Of a stretch of DNA of 64,000 bases, positions 8,580 to 17,286 are shown piece by piece; within the stretch, counting starts at the first letter, position 1; each line of letters opens with the position of its first letter. The translations under genes and the position numbers were made by a program. Source of the DNA: DASRSS01 sp963799045 (GTDB lineage Bacteria; Actinomycetota; Actinomycetes; Mycobacteriales; Jatrophihabitantaceae); contig CAWCVN010000001.1 of NCBI GenBank assembly GCA_963799045.1, forward strand, positions 992,001 to 1,056,000. The letters run 5' to 3'. The notes beneath the pieces were generated by a model, which worked only from the letters and a program-made list of their open reading frames with translations, was not told the DNA's origin and made no database searches.

Positions 8580-9716
8580 TCAGGACTTCAGGAAGTCCGG
8601 GACGTCCAGTTCGTCGTCGACCGAGATGGGGTTGCGCATCGGGCTGGTCGTCGGCGTGGAGTATCCGGTCGCGGGCTCCTGCGGCCGCGACGGGGCCGCG
8701 GCCGGCTGCTCGTCCTTGGCCGAGGTCGGCGCCGGGTGCCGGCGGACCTCGACCTTCTTGTACGGCAGCTGCCCGCTGTCGAACCCGGCGGCGATGACGG
8801 TGACCTTGACCTCGTCACCCAGGGTGTCGTCGATGACCGCACCGAAGATGATGTTCGCGTCGGAGTGGGCCGACTCGGCGACCAGCGACGCCGCCTCGTT
8901 GATCTCGAACAGGCCGAGGTCCGAGCCGCCCTGGATCGACAGCAGCACGCCGTGCGCGCCGTCCATGCTGGCCTCGAGCAGTGGGCTGGCGATCGCGATC
9001 TCCGCCGCCTGCCGGGCACGGTTCTCACCCCGCGCCGAGCCGATGCCCATCAGTGCCGAGCCCGCGCCATTCATCACGCTCTTGACGTCGGCGAAGTCGA
9101 GGTTGATCAGCCCGGGCGTGGTGATCAGGTCGGTGATGCCCTGCACACCCGAGAGCAGCACCTGGTCCGCGCTGCGGAAGGCGTCCATGACGCTGACGTT
9201 GTGCTCGCTGATCTGCAACAGCCGGTCGTTCGGAATCACGATGAGCGTGTCGCACTCGGTGCGCAGCGCATCGATGCCGTCCTCGGCCTGGCTCGCCCGC
9301 TTCTTGCCCTCGAATGTGAACGGCCTGGTGACCACACCGATCGTCAGCGCGCCGAGCTTGCGCGCGATGCTCGCGATGACCGGCGCGCCGCCGGTGCCGG
9401 TGCCCCCACCCTCGCCTGCGGTCACGAACACCATGTCCGCGCCCTTGAGGACCTCCTCGATCTCGTCGCGGTGGTCCTCGGCGGCCTTGCGGCCGACCTC
9501 GGGCTGGGCGCCGGCCCCCAGCCCGCGGGTGAGCTCCCGGCCGACGTCGAGCTTGACGTCGGCATCGCTCATCAGCAGTGCCTGCGCGTCGGTGTTCACC
9601 GCGATGAACTCGACGCCCTTGAGCCCGACCTCGATCATGCGGTTGACGGCGTTGACCCCGCCGCCACCAACACCGACGACCTTGATGACCGCCAGGTAGT
9701 TGTGCGGTGCTGTCAT
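8580..9716 (-). CDS. ftsZ: Cell division GTPase FtsZ
   Basis: The tubulin homologue that forms the Z-ring. Nucleotide-binding motifs are KVVGVGGGGVNAVNRMI (about 12-28) and the tubulin signature AGEGGGTGTGGAP (about 104-116). The T7 loop is intact (NLDFADVKSVM). The unstructured linker (about 318-365) leads to the C-terminal peptide DDELDVPDFLKS, the partner-binding site for SepF/FtsW. It is 378 residues. AAGGAG lies 9 nt before the ATG. A separate promoter is likely in the 221-nt gap after ftsQ. Confidence 0.98.
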   Translation of the reverse strand: MTAPHNYLAVIKVVGVGGGGVNAVNRMIEVGLKGVEFIAVNTDAQALLMSDADVKLDVGRELTRGLGAGAQPEVGRKAAEDHRDEIEEVLKGADMVFVTAGEGGGTGTGGAPVIASIARKLGALTIGVVTRPFTFEGKKRASQAEDGIDALRTECDTLIVIPNDRLLQISEHNVSVMDAFRSADQVLLSGVQGITDLITTPGLINLDFADVKSVMNGAGSALMGIGSARGENRARQAAEIAIASPLLEASMDGAHGVLLSIQGGSDLGLFEINEAASLVAESAHSDANIIFGAVIDDTLGDEVKVTVIAAGFDSGQLPYKKVEVRRHPAPTSAKDEQPAAAPSRPQEPATGYSTPTTSPMRNPISVDDELDVPDFLKS

Positions 9717-9815
9717 GGCATCAGGCTCCTTGGAATCGCAATGCTTGCTGTGTTCGGTTGGCTTGCTGTCGACCGGGAGCGGCTCGGGCGTGGGCCTCGG
9801 CGGCCGAACCCTAAC

Positions 9816-9844
9816 CCTCTAGTAGACGGTTAATGTTATGTCAA
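9816..9844 (-). promoter_or_regulatory. Candidate ftsZ promoter
   Basis: A perfect -35 hexamer TTGACA (9844-9839) is followed after 17 nt by TAGAGG (9821-9816), about 100 nt before the ftsZ ATG. The intervening bases are unusually AT-rich for this window (TAACATTAACC). Actinobacterial ftsZ genes often have extra promoters between ftsQ and ftsZ, which fits. The -10 match is imperfect. Confidence 0.5.
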
Positions 9845-9937
9845 CCTGGGCTGTCGAGACCGAAGCTAGTTCGCGTATGCGGCAATCGGAGTCAGGCGCG
9901 CCGGGACACGCCGGAAACCTCCGCGACGGACACTTCG

Positions 9938-10660
9938 TCAGCGTGTGAACGGCTGGCTCGGATCGGTGACGTCGATCTGCTGGCCGGTTCGCGGCAGCAG
10001 CGCCGCGACGACCCTTGCCTTCTCGGTGCTGCGGTCCGGGCCGCCCCAGCGCACGACCCGCCCGTCCTTGAGCAGCAAGGTGATCGCCTGCGGGTCCAGA
10101 GCCTGGATGGAGGCGACCTTCCGCCGCAGCGCCGGAGACAGTGCCGAGGCGACCGTGGCGACCGCGCCGCCGGTCGTGCGCGCGTCGGTGCCCGACGGCA
10201 CCACGAACAGCGGCAGTCGCGCCGGCGGCGAGTTCACGACCCGGTACTGGTAGCCGGTGGCGTCGACCAGTGCGTAGCCCCCGGTGCGCTTGACGTAGCC
10301 GACGGGCTCGCGCTCGGTGACGGTGATGACGACGGTGGACGGGAACGAGGTCGTGACCCGGGCCGAGGCGATGTCGCGCAGCGCCTCCACCCGGTGGGCC
10401 ACCGCCGCCGTGTCCAGTCGAACCAACGGGGTGCCGTGCTTGATGTGCGCGGCCGCCTCGACCTGGCCGGCGGACACCGTCCGGGTGCCGTGCACGGTCA
10501 CGGTCCGCACACCGAGCACGGGACTGAACGCCACGATCCAGGTCAGCAGGACCGCGACGGCCACCACGGCCGCAGCGCCGAGCCACAGCCTGCGCCGGGA
10601 CGGGTGCTCGGGCTTGGCCGGGCCGTCGTGCCGCAGCGCGTTCAGCAGCCCGCTGCTCAT
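9938..10660 (-). CDS. ftsQ: Cell division protein FtsQ
   Basis: A bitopic divisome protein that links FtsL/FtsB to the septal synthase. The cytoplasmic tail (1-28) is basic. A transmembrane helix lies at about 29-50 (GAAAVVAVAVLLTWIVAFSP) and a POTRA domain begins VRTVTVHGTRTVSAGQV, followed by the FtsQ beta domain (VTEREPVGYVKR). It is 240 residues. The ATG at 10660 overlaps the murC stop in an ATGA, so the two are translationally coupled. Confidence 0.93.
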   Translation of the reverse strand: MSSGLLNALRHDGPAKPEHPSRRRLWLGAAAVVAVAVLLTWIVAFSPVLGVRTVTVHGTRTVSAGQVEAAAHIKHGTPLVRLDTAAVAHRVEALRDIASARVTTSFPSTVVITVTEREPVGYVKRTGGYALVDATGYQYRVVNSPPARLPLFVVPSGTDARTTGGAVATVASALSPALRRKVASIQALDPQAITLLLKDGRVVRWGGPDRSTEKARVVAALLPRTGQQIDVTDPSQPFTR

Positions 10661-12159
10661 CCCAGCCCCGCGCACGCGTTGCGGATGTCGTCGCAGAGCA
10701 GGTACACGTTGCCGATACCCATCGTCAGGACCAGATCGCCCGGCCGCGCAACCTCGGCGATACGAGCCGGCACCTGCTCGTAGCGCGGTTCGTAGATCAC
10801 CCGTTCCGGCGGCAGATCGATCAGCTCGCTGATCGTCGCGCCGGTCACGCCCGGGATCGGTTCCTCTCGGGCCGGGAAGATGTCCATGACCACCGCGACG
10901 TCCGCGATCTCCATCGCCTGCGCGAACTCGTGCTTGAACGTCTGCGTGCGACTGTAGGTGCCCGGCTGGAAGACCGCGATCAGCCGCCCGTTGCCCGCCG
11001 CGATACGCGCGGCCGTCAGCGACGCGGCGATCTCGGTGGGGTGGTGCGCGTAGTCGTCGTAGACCCGCACTCCCCCGCCCTCGCCGTGCGACTCGAAGCG
11101 GCGGTGCACGCCCGCGAACTGCGCCCACGACCTGGTCACGACGTCGAGGTCCAGGCCCAGTTCGCCCGCCAGCGCGAGCGCCGCTGTGGCGTTGAGCGCC
11201 ATGTGCCTGCCGATCAGCGCGCTCACGTGCACCGTGCGCCGCTCCATCTGCTCCCCGCCGAGCGTGAACTGCACACCGGATGGCAGCGTGCGCACGTCCT
11301 CGACGCGCAGGTCGGCGTCCTCCGCCTCGCCGTAGGTCAGCACCCGGCGGCCATGACCGCGCGCGTAGGCGGCGATGCGCCGCGCACCCGCGTCGTCCGC
11401 GCACGCCAGCAGCAGGCCCCGCGTGTCGATGCGGTCGACGAACTGCTCGAAGGCGCTGAAGATCTTCTCCAGGTTCCCGTAGTTCTCGAGGTGGTCGGCC
11501 TCGACGTTGGTGACGACGGCCATCACCGGCCTCGTCAGCAGGAACGAGCCGTCGCTCTCGTCGGCCTCCACGAACGCGATGTCGCCGCTGCCGAGATGGG
11601 CGTTCCTGCCGGTCTCGTAGAGGTTGCCGCCGATCGCGAACGACGGGTCCGCCCCGCAGGCCTGCGCCCCGACCGTGAGCAGGGACGTCGTCGAGGTCTT
11701 GCCGTGCGTGCCGGCGATCGCGACACAGCGCTTGTCCTCCAGGGCCGACGCGAGCGCGGCGGCGCGGCGCAGCACGCGCATTCCGCTCGCGCGCGCCGCG
11801 ACCAGCTCCTCGTGCCTGGGGTTGATCGCGGTCGTGTACACGAACGTGTCGGCCTCGGCCAGGTGGTCCACCGAGTGCCCGATCAGCACGTCCGCGCCGA
11901 GCGCGCGCAGGGCGCGTGCCGTCGTCGACTCGCGAGCCTCGCAGCCGCTGACGGGGACACCGCGATCGAGCAGGATGCGAGCCAGTCCGCTGGTGCCCGA
12001 ACCGGCGATGCCCATGATGTGCACGCGGCCGAGGTCGGCCAGCCGCGGGATGACGTCTGTGGCCGCGCTGCGAACCAGCGCCGCACCGGGCGCCTCCCAG
12101 TCCTGCGGCCGGTCGGCGGACGCGTCGGCGACCGGCCGGTCGTGATCAGCGCTGCCCAT
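10657..12159 (-). CDS. murC: UDP-N-acetylmuramate--L-alanine ligase MurC
   Basis: Adds L-Ala to UDP-MurNAc (first peptide step of the peptidoglycan precursor; cytoplasmic, ATP-dependent). The dinucleotide-like N-domain starts VHIMGIAGSGTSGLARIL. The Mur ATP loop is GTHGKTSTTSL and a further motif is FVEADESDGSFL. The start at 12159 (MGSADHDRP) gives 500 residues, normal for MurC; it overlaps the murG stop by 14 nt. The open frame extends upstream into murG but has no family similarity there. It ends in the ATGA shared with ftsQ. Confidence 0.95.
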   Translation of the reverse strand: MGSADHDRPVADASADRPQDWEAPGAALVRSAATDVIPRLADLGRVHIMGIAGSGTSGLARILLDRGVPVSGCEARESTTARALRALGADVLIGHSVDHLAEADTFVYTTAINPRHEELVAARASGMRVLRRAAALASALEDKRCVAIAGTHGKTSTTSLLTVGAQACGADPSFAIGGNLYETGRNAHLGSGDIAFVEADESDGSFLLTRPVMAVVTNVEADHLENYGNLEKIFSAFEQFVDRIDTRGLLLACADDAGARRIAAYARGHGRRVLTYGEAEDADLRVEDVRTLPSGVQFTLGGEQMERRTVHVSALIGRHMALNATAALALAGELGLDLDVVTRSWAQFAGVHRRFESHGEGGGVRVYDDYAHHPTEIAASLTAARIAAGNGRLIAVFQPGTYSRTQTFKHEFAQAMEIADVAVVMDIFPAREEPIPGVTGATISELIDLPPERVIYEPRYEQVPARIAEVARPGDLVLTMGIGNVYLLCDDIRNACAGLG

Positions 12160-13327
12160 GGATGCCTCCGAGATGCCGGTACTCGGCGACGACGTTGAGT
12201 ACGTGCCGCGCAAGGACCACGTCCGCGTCGCGAGCTCCAGCATGCGCCGCCGCCCGGGACATCGCCGCGAGCACGCTCGGTTCGGTGATCCGGGGCACGA
12301 CATTGTCCGCGATCCACTGCGGCGTCAGATCGTCGTTGTCGACCAGCAGGCCTCCCCCCGCCGCGACGACCGGCTCGGCGTTGTGTCGCTGCTCGCCGCC
12401 GCGCAACGGCAGCGGGACGTAGGCCGCCGGCAGGCCGACCGCGCTGAGCTCGGCGCAGGTCATGGCCCCGGACCTGCAGATCGCGAAGTCCGCCGCAGCG
12501 TAGGCGTACTGCATCTGGTCGACGTAGGGCACCACCACATACGGCGGGCTCCCGTCGGGCACGTCGACGGCGTTGTCCGGGCCGACGATGTGCAGCACCT
12601 GCACGCCCGCCGAGCGCAGCAGGTTCGCCGACTCGACGACTGCCCAGTTGATGGCCCGCGCACCCTGCGACCCGCCGGTCACCATCAGCACCGGGCCGTC
12701 CTGGTCCAGGCCGAAGCGGGCCCGCGCCTCCGTCCGCAACGCCGCACGGTCCAAGGCGGCGATCGCCGGGCGCAGCGGGATGCCGATCGCCACGGCGTGC
12801 GGCAGCCGGGAGCCGGGCGATGCCGTGAACACGTGCGGCGTCATCCGCGCCGCGACCCGGTTGGCCACGCCCGGGCGGGCATTGGCCTCGTGCACCACGA
12901 TCGGCAGGTGGCGTCGGTTCGCCGCGACGTAAGCCGGCATGGCGACGTATCCCCCGAACCCGACAACGACCTCGGCACGCGTGCGGTCGAGAACCTCACC
13001 GGCCGCCCGAACCGAGTCCGCCAGCCGCGCCGGGGTCGCGAGCAGCGCCCGGTTCAGCCGCCGCGGAAGCGGCACGGGCGGGATCAGCTCCAGCGGATAG
13101 CCCCGCGCCGGGATCAGCGTCGTGTCCAGCCCGCGTTCGGTGCCCAGGGCCGTCACCTCGGCCTCCGGCGCGAGCCGGCGCAGCGCATCGGCGAAGTTCA
13201 TCGCCGGCTCGATGTGCCCGGCGGAGTGCCCCCCCGCCACGACGACCCGTGGGGCGAGAACAGTCCTTGCCCCCCCAGGTGCGAAGTCCGATCCGGACCA
13301 CTCGCTTCGCCCAGGTGCGTCCCTCAC
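12146..13327 (-). CDS. murG: UDP-GlcNAc transferase MurG
   Basis: Transfers GlcNAc to lipid I to give lipid II on the inner face of the membrane. The first glycine loop reads AGGHSAGHIEP, a variant of GGGTGGH seen in some actinobacteria. Other motifs are VVGFGGYVAMPAY and the UDP-sugar region VTGGSQGARAIN, ICRSGAMTCAEL and PLRGGEQRHNAEP. The GTG start at 13327 overlaps the ftsW stop (GTGA). The 27 residues before VVVAGG are more than usual, so the true start could be later. Confidence 0.95.
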   Translation of the reverse strand: MRDAPGRSEWSGSDFAPGGARTVLAPRVVVAGGHSAGHIEPAMNFADALRRLAPEAEVTALGTERGLDTTLIPARGYPLELIPPVPLPRRLNRALLATPARLADSVRAAGEVLDRTRAEVVVGFGGYVAMPAYVAANRRHLPIVVHEANARPGVANRVAARMTPHVFTASPGSRLPHAVAIGIPLRPAIAALDRAALRTEARARFGLDQDGPVLMVTGGSQGARAINWAVVESANLLRSAGVQVLHIVGPDNAVDVPDGSPPYVVVPYVDQMQYAYAAADFAICRSGAMTCAELSAVGLPAAYVPLPLRGGEQRHNAEPVVAAGGGLLVDNDDLTPQWIADNVVPRITEPSVLAAMSRAAAHAGARDADVVLARHVLNVVAEYRHLGGIHGQR

Positions 13328-14772
13328 GCCGCTCCTCGCTTCGCCCGAGAGGCACGGCGGGCAGCGGGCTGTTCACGAGGGCGCTCATTGCGCGGGCGCT
13401 CGTTGCGCGGACGGTCGCCCTGGCTCCGGCCGACAACCTGCTTCGTCGGCCGGCCACGACGCTTGGGCGGCGCGTAGGGGCGCGGCACCGGCACGCGCAA
13501 CCAGCGCTCGAGGCGGCTGCGCCGGCCCAGCCGTTGCGCGCGGCGGGCGACCGCGACCGCCGGTGCCTCATGACGCGCGAACGAGCACAGCATCCCCAGC
13601 ACGAAGAACGTGACCAGCAACGACGTACCGCCGGCGGAGACGAACGGCAGCGGGATCCCAGTCACCGGCAACAGGCCGGTGACGTAACCGATGTTGATCA
13701 CTGCCTGGCCGCACAGCCAGATGGTCGCCGTGCCCGCGACGAGCCGCGCGAACGGATCGGCGCTGCGCCGGGCGATGCGCATGCCGGTGTAGGCGAGCAT
13801 CGCGAACAGCCCAAGCACCGCCACGCAGCCGATCAGCCCGAGTTCCTCACCGACGATCGCGAAGACGTAGTCGGTGCTCGCGTTCGGCACCCAGCCGTAC
13901 TTCGACGTGCTGTTGCCCAGCCCGACCCCGAAGATCCCGCCGGACGCCAGGGCGTACAACCCCTCCACCGTGTGGTACCCGGTCGTCTTGGCGTTCTTGA
14001 ACGGGTCGAGGAAGCTCGTCAGCCGCTGCATCCGGTAGGGAGCCGCGACCGCCATCGCCGTCACCGCCAGAACCACCATCGCCACCACGCCGGCGAAGTA
14101 GCGGATCGGCATGCCGATCATCCACAGCAAGCCGAGCAGGATAAGCATGAAGCACAGCGTGGTGCCGAGATCGGGCTCGAGCATCAGCAGGCCGACCATG
14201 ACGACGAAGCCGGGCAGCAGCGGCACGAACAGGTGGCGCGCCCGCCGTAGCGTGCCGAGCTGCTGCTTGCGCGCGAGCAGGTCGGCGCCCCAGAGCAGCA
14301 TTGCGACCTTCGCCAACTCCGACGGCTGCACCTGCAGCGGGCCCAGGTCGATCCAGCGCCGGGCGCCGTACACCGCGACGCCGATGCCGGGTACGAGCAC
14401 GGCCATCATCACGACGGTCGCCAGCACCAGCGCCGGGTAGGCGAGGTAGCGGAACGCGCGAGGTGGCAGCCGCATCGCCAGCCAGAACACCGGCACGCCG
14501 ATCAGCACGAACTCGGCCTCCTTGACCACCTGCGTCCACAGCTGTCCGGTGGTGTCGCCTGATGCGGCGATGGAGGTCGAGACGGCCATCATGATCCCGA
14601 AGCCGAGCAGGCCGACCGACGTCAGCAGCAGCAGCTGAACCGACGCGTACGGACGGTCCAGGAAGCGGCCCGGGTCGGCGGTCTCGTCGTGCGGGTCCCG
14701 GCCCGGGTGCAGCAGCGCGCGCCACTGCGCGGCGACGACCGTGGTCCACGAGCCACGCGGCGCCGCGGTCAT
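13324..14772 (-). CDS. ftsW: Septal peptidoglycan glycosyltransferase FtsW
   Basis: A SEDS-family polymerase of lipid II at the septum, working with the class B PBP FtsI. About ten hydrophobic segments span residues 45-410. The family motifs RRWIDLGPLQVQPSELAK, EPDLGTT and TGIPLPFVSAGGTSLL are intact. The cytoplasmic tail (about 415-482) is very Arg/Pro-rich, as is common in actinobacterial FtsW. It is 482 residues. Its ATG overlaps the murD stop (ATGA) and its stop overlaps the murG start (GTGA). Confidence 0.96.
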   Translation of the reverse strand: MTAAPRGSWTTVVAAQWRALLHPGRDPHDETADPGRFLDRPYASVQLLLLTSVGLLGFGIMMAVSTSIAASGDTTGQLWTQVVKEAEFVLIGVPVFWLAMRLPPRAFRYLAYPALVLATVVMMAVLVPGIGVAVYGARRWIDLGPLQVQPSELAKVAMLLWGADLLARKQQLGTLRRARHLFVPLLPGFVVMVGLLMLEPDLGTTLCFMLILLGLLWMIGMPIRYFAGVVAMVVLAVTAMAVAAPYRMQRLTSFLDPFKNAKTTGYHTVEGLYALASGGIFGVGLGNSTSKYGWVPNASTDYVFAIVGEELGLIGCVAVLGLFAMLAYTGMRIARRSADPFARLVAGTATIWLCGQAVINIGYVTGLLPVTGIPLPFVSAGGTSLLVTFFVLGMLCSFARHEAPAVAVARRAQRLGRRSRLERWLRVPVPRPYAPPKRRGRPTKQVVGRSQGDRPRNERPRNERPREQPAARRASRAKRGAA

Positions 14773-16145
14773 CTCGGCACGTCCAGCCCGCGCACGGCGG
14801 CGGCGAAGGCGTCCCCGCGGGCCGCGAAGCCGGCGAACATGTCGTACGAGGCGGCGGCGGGGGCGAGCAGCACGGTGTCACCGGGACGCGCGAGCCCGGC
14901 CGCGGCACGCACCACCTCGATCATGGCCCTATCGTCGTCGGTCGACACCTCGATGACCGGCACATCAGGGGCGTGTCGCCGCAGAGCGGCCGCAAAGCGT
15001 TCCCGATCCGCACCCAGCAGGACCGCCCCGCGCAGCACCGAGGCCACCTCGGCCACCAGCTCGTCGACCGGAGCGCCTTTCAGCTGGCCGCCCGCGATCC
15101 AGACGACGGACGGGTAGGCCGCAGCGAGGCGCGCGCCGCATGCGGGTTGGTGGCCTTGCTGTCGTCGACCCAGCTCACACCGTCGCGTTCCACCACCAGC
15201 CGATTGCGGTGCGGGTCGGGAACGAAGGCCCGCAGTCCCGCGGCGACTGCCTCCGCCGAGACGCCGTGTGCGCGCGCCAGCGCCGCCGCGGCCAACGCGT
15301 TCGCGACGTTGTGGGCGCCCGGCGGACGCACCTGCGCCGCCGGCACCAGCGCGTGGCCGTCCTGCGCGAACGCCCGGTCGACGAGCGCGCCGTCGCGCAC
15401 GCCCGAGCTGGCCGGGCTTCGGCGCGGACAGGGTGAACTCGACCTTGGTCGGGGCGTCGGCGCGCGTGAGCAGGTCGCGCACCACCGGGTCGTCGGCGTT
15501 GCCGACGGCGATCGCGCTGCGCCAGATGGACTCCTTGGCGGCCGCGTAGGCAGCCATCGAGCCGTGCCAGTCGAGGTGGTCGGGTGCGAGGTTGAGCAGT
15601 GCGGCGGCCGCCGGACGGATCGACGGCGCGAAGTGCAGCTGCTGGCTGGACAGCTCCACCGCGAGCACGTCGAAGCGGTCCGGCCCGACGACCGCGTCGA
15701 TCACCGGCACGCCGACGTTGCCCGACGGCGACCGCCGCGAGGCCGGCCGCCCGGAGGATCGCCTCCAGCATGTGCACGGTCGTGGTCTTGCCGTTCGTGC
15801 CGGTGAGCGCGAGCCACGGCGCTGCGCCGGGCCCCCGCAGCTGCCAGGCGAGCTCGACCTCACCCCACACCGGCACGCGCTGGGCCGCGGCGTCGACCAG
15901 CAGCGGGTCGTGCGGGCGCAGGCCGGGCGAGGCGACGACCAGCTCGACGCCGGCGGGAACGGCCGTGAGGGCGCCGAGCCACTGCGCGCCCGCGTCGACG
16001 AGCGGGGGCAGCGCGGCGCCCTCCGCCGACGCGGTGAGCAGGACGCGCGCGCCGCGGGCGAGCAGTGCGCGGGCCGCGGACGACCCGGCCACACCCACGC
16101 CGCACACCAGCACGGGGCGGCCGGCGAGCGTCGCCGGTCAGCCAT
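14769..16145 (-). CDS. murD: UDP-MurNAc-L-Ala--D-Glu ligase MurD (frame interrupted)
   Basis: Adds D-Glu to UDP-MurNAc-L-Ala. Family sequence is present in pieces from different frames: VLVCGVGVAGSSAARALL at the N-terminus, the ATP loop LTGTNGKTTTVHMLEAIL, then NVGVPVIDAV, LAPDHLDWHGSM, SWVDDSKATNPHA and a C-domain ending FAAAVRGLDVPR. Shifts occur near 16125, 15735, 15405 and 15125, each restored. The ATG at 16145 overlaps the mraY stop by 8 nt and would need the first shift corrected. The intact length of about 458 is normal. Indel errors are more likely than loss of this essential gene. Confidence 0.9.
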   Translation of the reverse strand: MADRRRSPAAPCWCAAWVWPGRPRPAHCSPAARASCSPRRRRAPRCPRSSTRARSGSAPSRPFPPASSWSSPRPACARTTRCWSTPRPSACRCGVRSSSPGSCGGPAQRRGSRSPARTARPRPCTCWRRSSGRPASRRSPSGNVGVPVIDAVVGPDRFDVLAVELSSQQLHFAPSIRPAAAALLNLAPDHLDWHGSMAAYAAAKESIWRSAIAVGNADDPVVRDLLTRADAPTKVEFTLSAPKPGQLGRARRRARRPGVRAGRPRAGAGGAGASAGRPQRRERVGRGGAGARTRRLGGGSRRGTAGLRSRPAPQSAGGGTRRCELGRRQQGHQPACGARLAAAYPSVVWIAGGQLKGAPVDELVAEVASVLRGAVLLGADRERFAAALRRHAPDVPVIEVSTDDDRAMIEVVRAAAGLARPGDTVLLAPAAASYDMFAGFAARGDAFAAAVRGLDVPR

Positions 16146-17232
16146 TGCCGAGGAAGTCCGCGTAGAACAGGCCCATCCCGAAGGCGACGGCGAGCCCGGA
16201 GATGATCCAGAACCGCACGATGATCGTGATCTGCTCCCAGCCGCCGAGCTCGAAGTGGTGGTGCAGCGGCGCCATCCGGAACACCCGCCTGCCGGTGCCG
16301 GTGCGGATTCGGGTGAACTTGAACCAGCCGGTCTGGATCGCGTCCGAGACCGTGATCGTCGCGAACAGCCCGCCGAGGGCGACGAGCAGCAGCTCGGTGC
16401 GGGCGAGGATCGCGAGGCCGGCCATCAGGCCGCCGAGGGCGATCGACCCGGTGTCGCCCATGAAGATCTGCGCGGGCGAGGCGTTCCACCACAGGAAGCC
16501 GAAACAGGCGGCCATCGCCGCGGCCGCGACGATCGCGAGGTCGAGCGGGTCGCGCACCTCGTAGCAGCCGGCGGCGGGGTTGGACGCCACAGTGTTGCGC
16601 GACTGCAGGAAGGAGATCAGCGTGAACGCGCCGAAGACCATCGCGGACGCGCCAGCGGCGAGGCCGTCCAGACCGTCGGTGAGGTTCACCGCGTTCGACG
16701 TCGCGGAGATGATCACGTAGGCGAGGACCACGAACCCGACGCAGCCCAGGCCGACCGGTGCCAGGTCCCGCACGTAGGACAGGTGCGTCGACGCCGGGGT
16801 CAGCCCGAGCTTGTTGCGGAACTGGATCGCCAGCAAGCCGAACGAGACACCGACGAGCAGCTGGCCGCCGAACTTCGCCCGGGCGCGCAGGCCGAGGCTG
16901 CGCTGCCTGCGGATCTTGATGAAGTCGTCGAGGAACCCGACGACCGCCCAGCCCGACCATGAGGAACAGCAGCAGCAGCCCGGAGGCGTCGGGCCCGCCG
17001 CCGCCGTTGATGGCGACGATCACGTGCGCGACGGCGTAGCCGAAGACCGTCGAAGCCGATGATCGCGACGCCGCCCATCGTCGGCGTGCCGCGCTTGATC
17101 AGGTGGGTCTGCGGCCCGTCGCTGCGGATCTCCTGGCCGAAGCCGCGGCGACGGAAGTAGGCGACGACGAGCGGCGTGCACAGGATCGAGGTCATCAGCG
17201 ACGACGAACGCGGCGATGAGGATGGTCTTCAC
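16138..17232 (-). CDS. mraY: Phospho-MurNAc-pentapeptide transferase MraY (frame interrupted)
   Basis: Joins phospho-MurNAc-pentapeptide to undecaprenyl phosphate, giving lipid I; a polytopic membrane enzyme. The start MKTILIAAFVV at 17232 is followed in another frame by MTSILCTPLVVAYF and GPQTHLIKRGTPTMGG. A clean frame then covers residues about 130-364 with the catalytic NLTDGLDGLAAG, IFMGDTGSIALGG and PLHHHFELGG motifs. Shifts lie near 17195, 17053 and 16960. The intact length of about 364 matches the family. It starts 54 nt after murF. Confidence 0.92.
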
Positions 17233-17286
17233 GCCGTGGGGTCCTCCGATCGGTTCGGGCGCGCCGGTCGAGTGGCTCCGGTGCGG

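Noticed and set aside
8253..9833. 526-codon plus-strand frame opposite ftsZ and yggS
   Set aside because: It lies antisense to two well-supported genes and lacks any recognisable domain; high GC makes long shadow frames common.
13280..13345. Peptide-like string RSEERREG in an alternative frame near the murG/ftsW junction, resembling translated sequencing-adapter sequence
   Set aside because: The DNA there does not match an adapter; the bases read normally as the murG N-terminus and ftsW C-terminus in their own frames.
13249..14250. 333-codon plus-strand frame opposite ftsW/murG
   Set aside because: It is Arg/His/Gln-rich without hydrophobic pattern or domains, antisense to clear ftsW.
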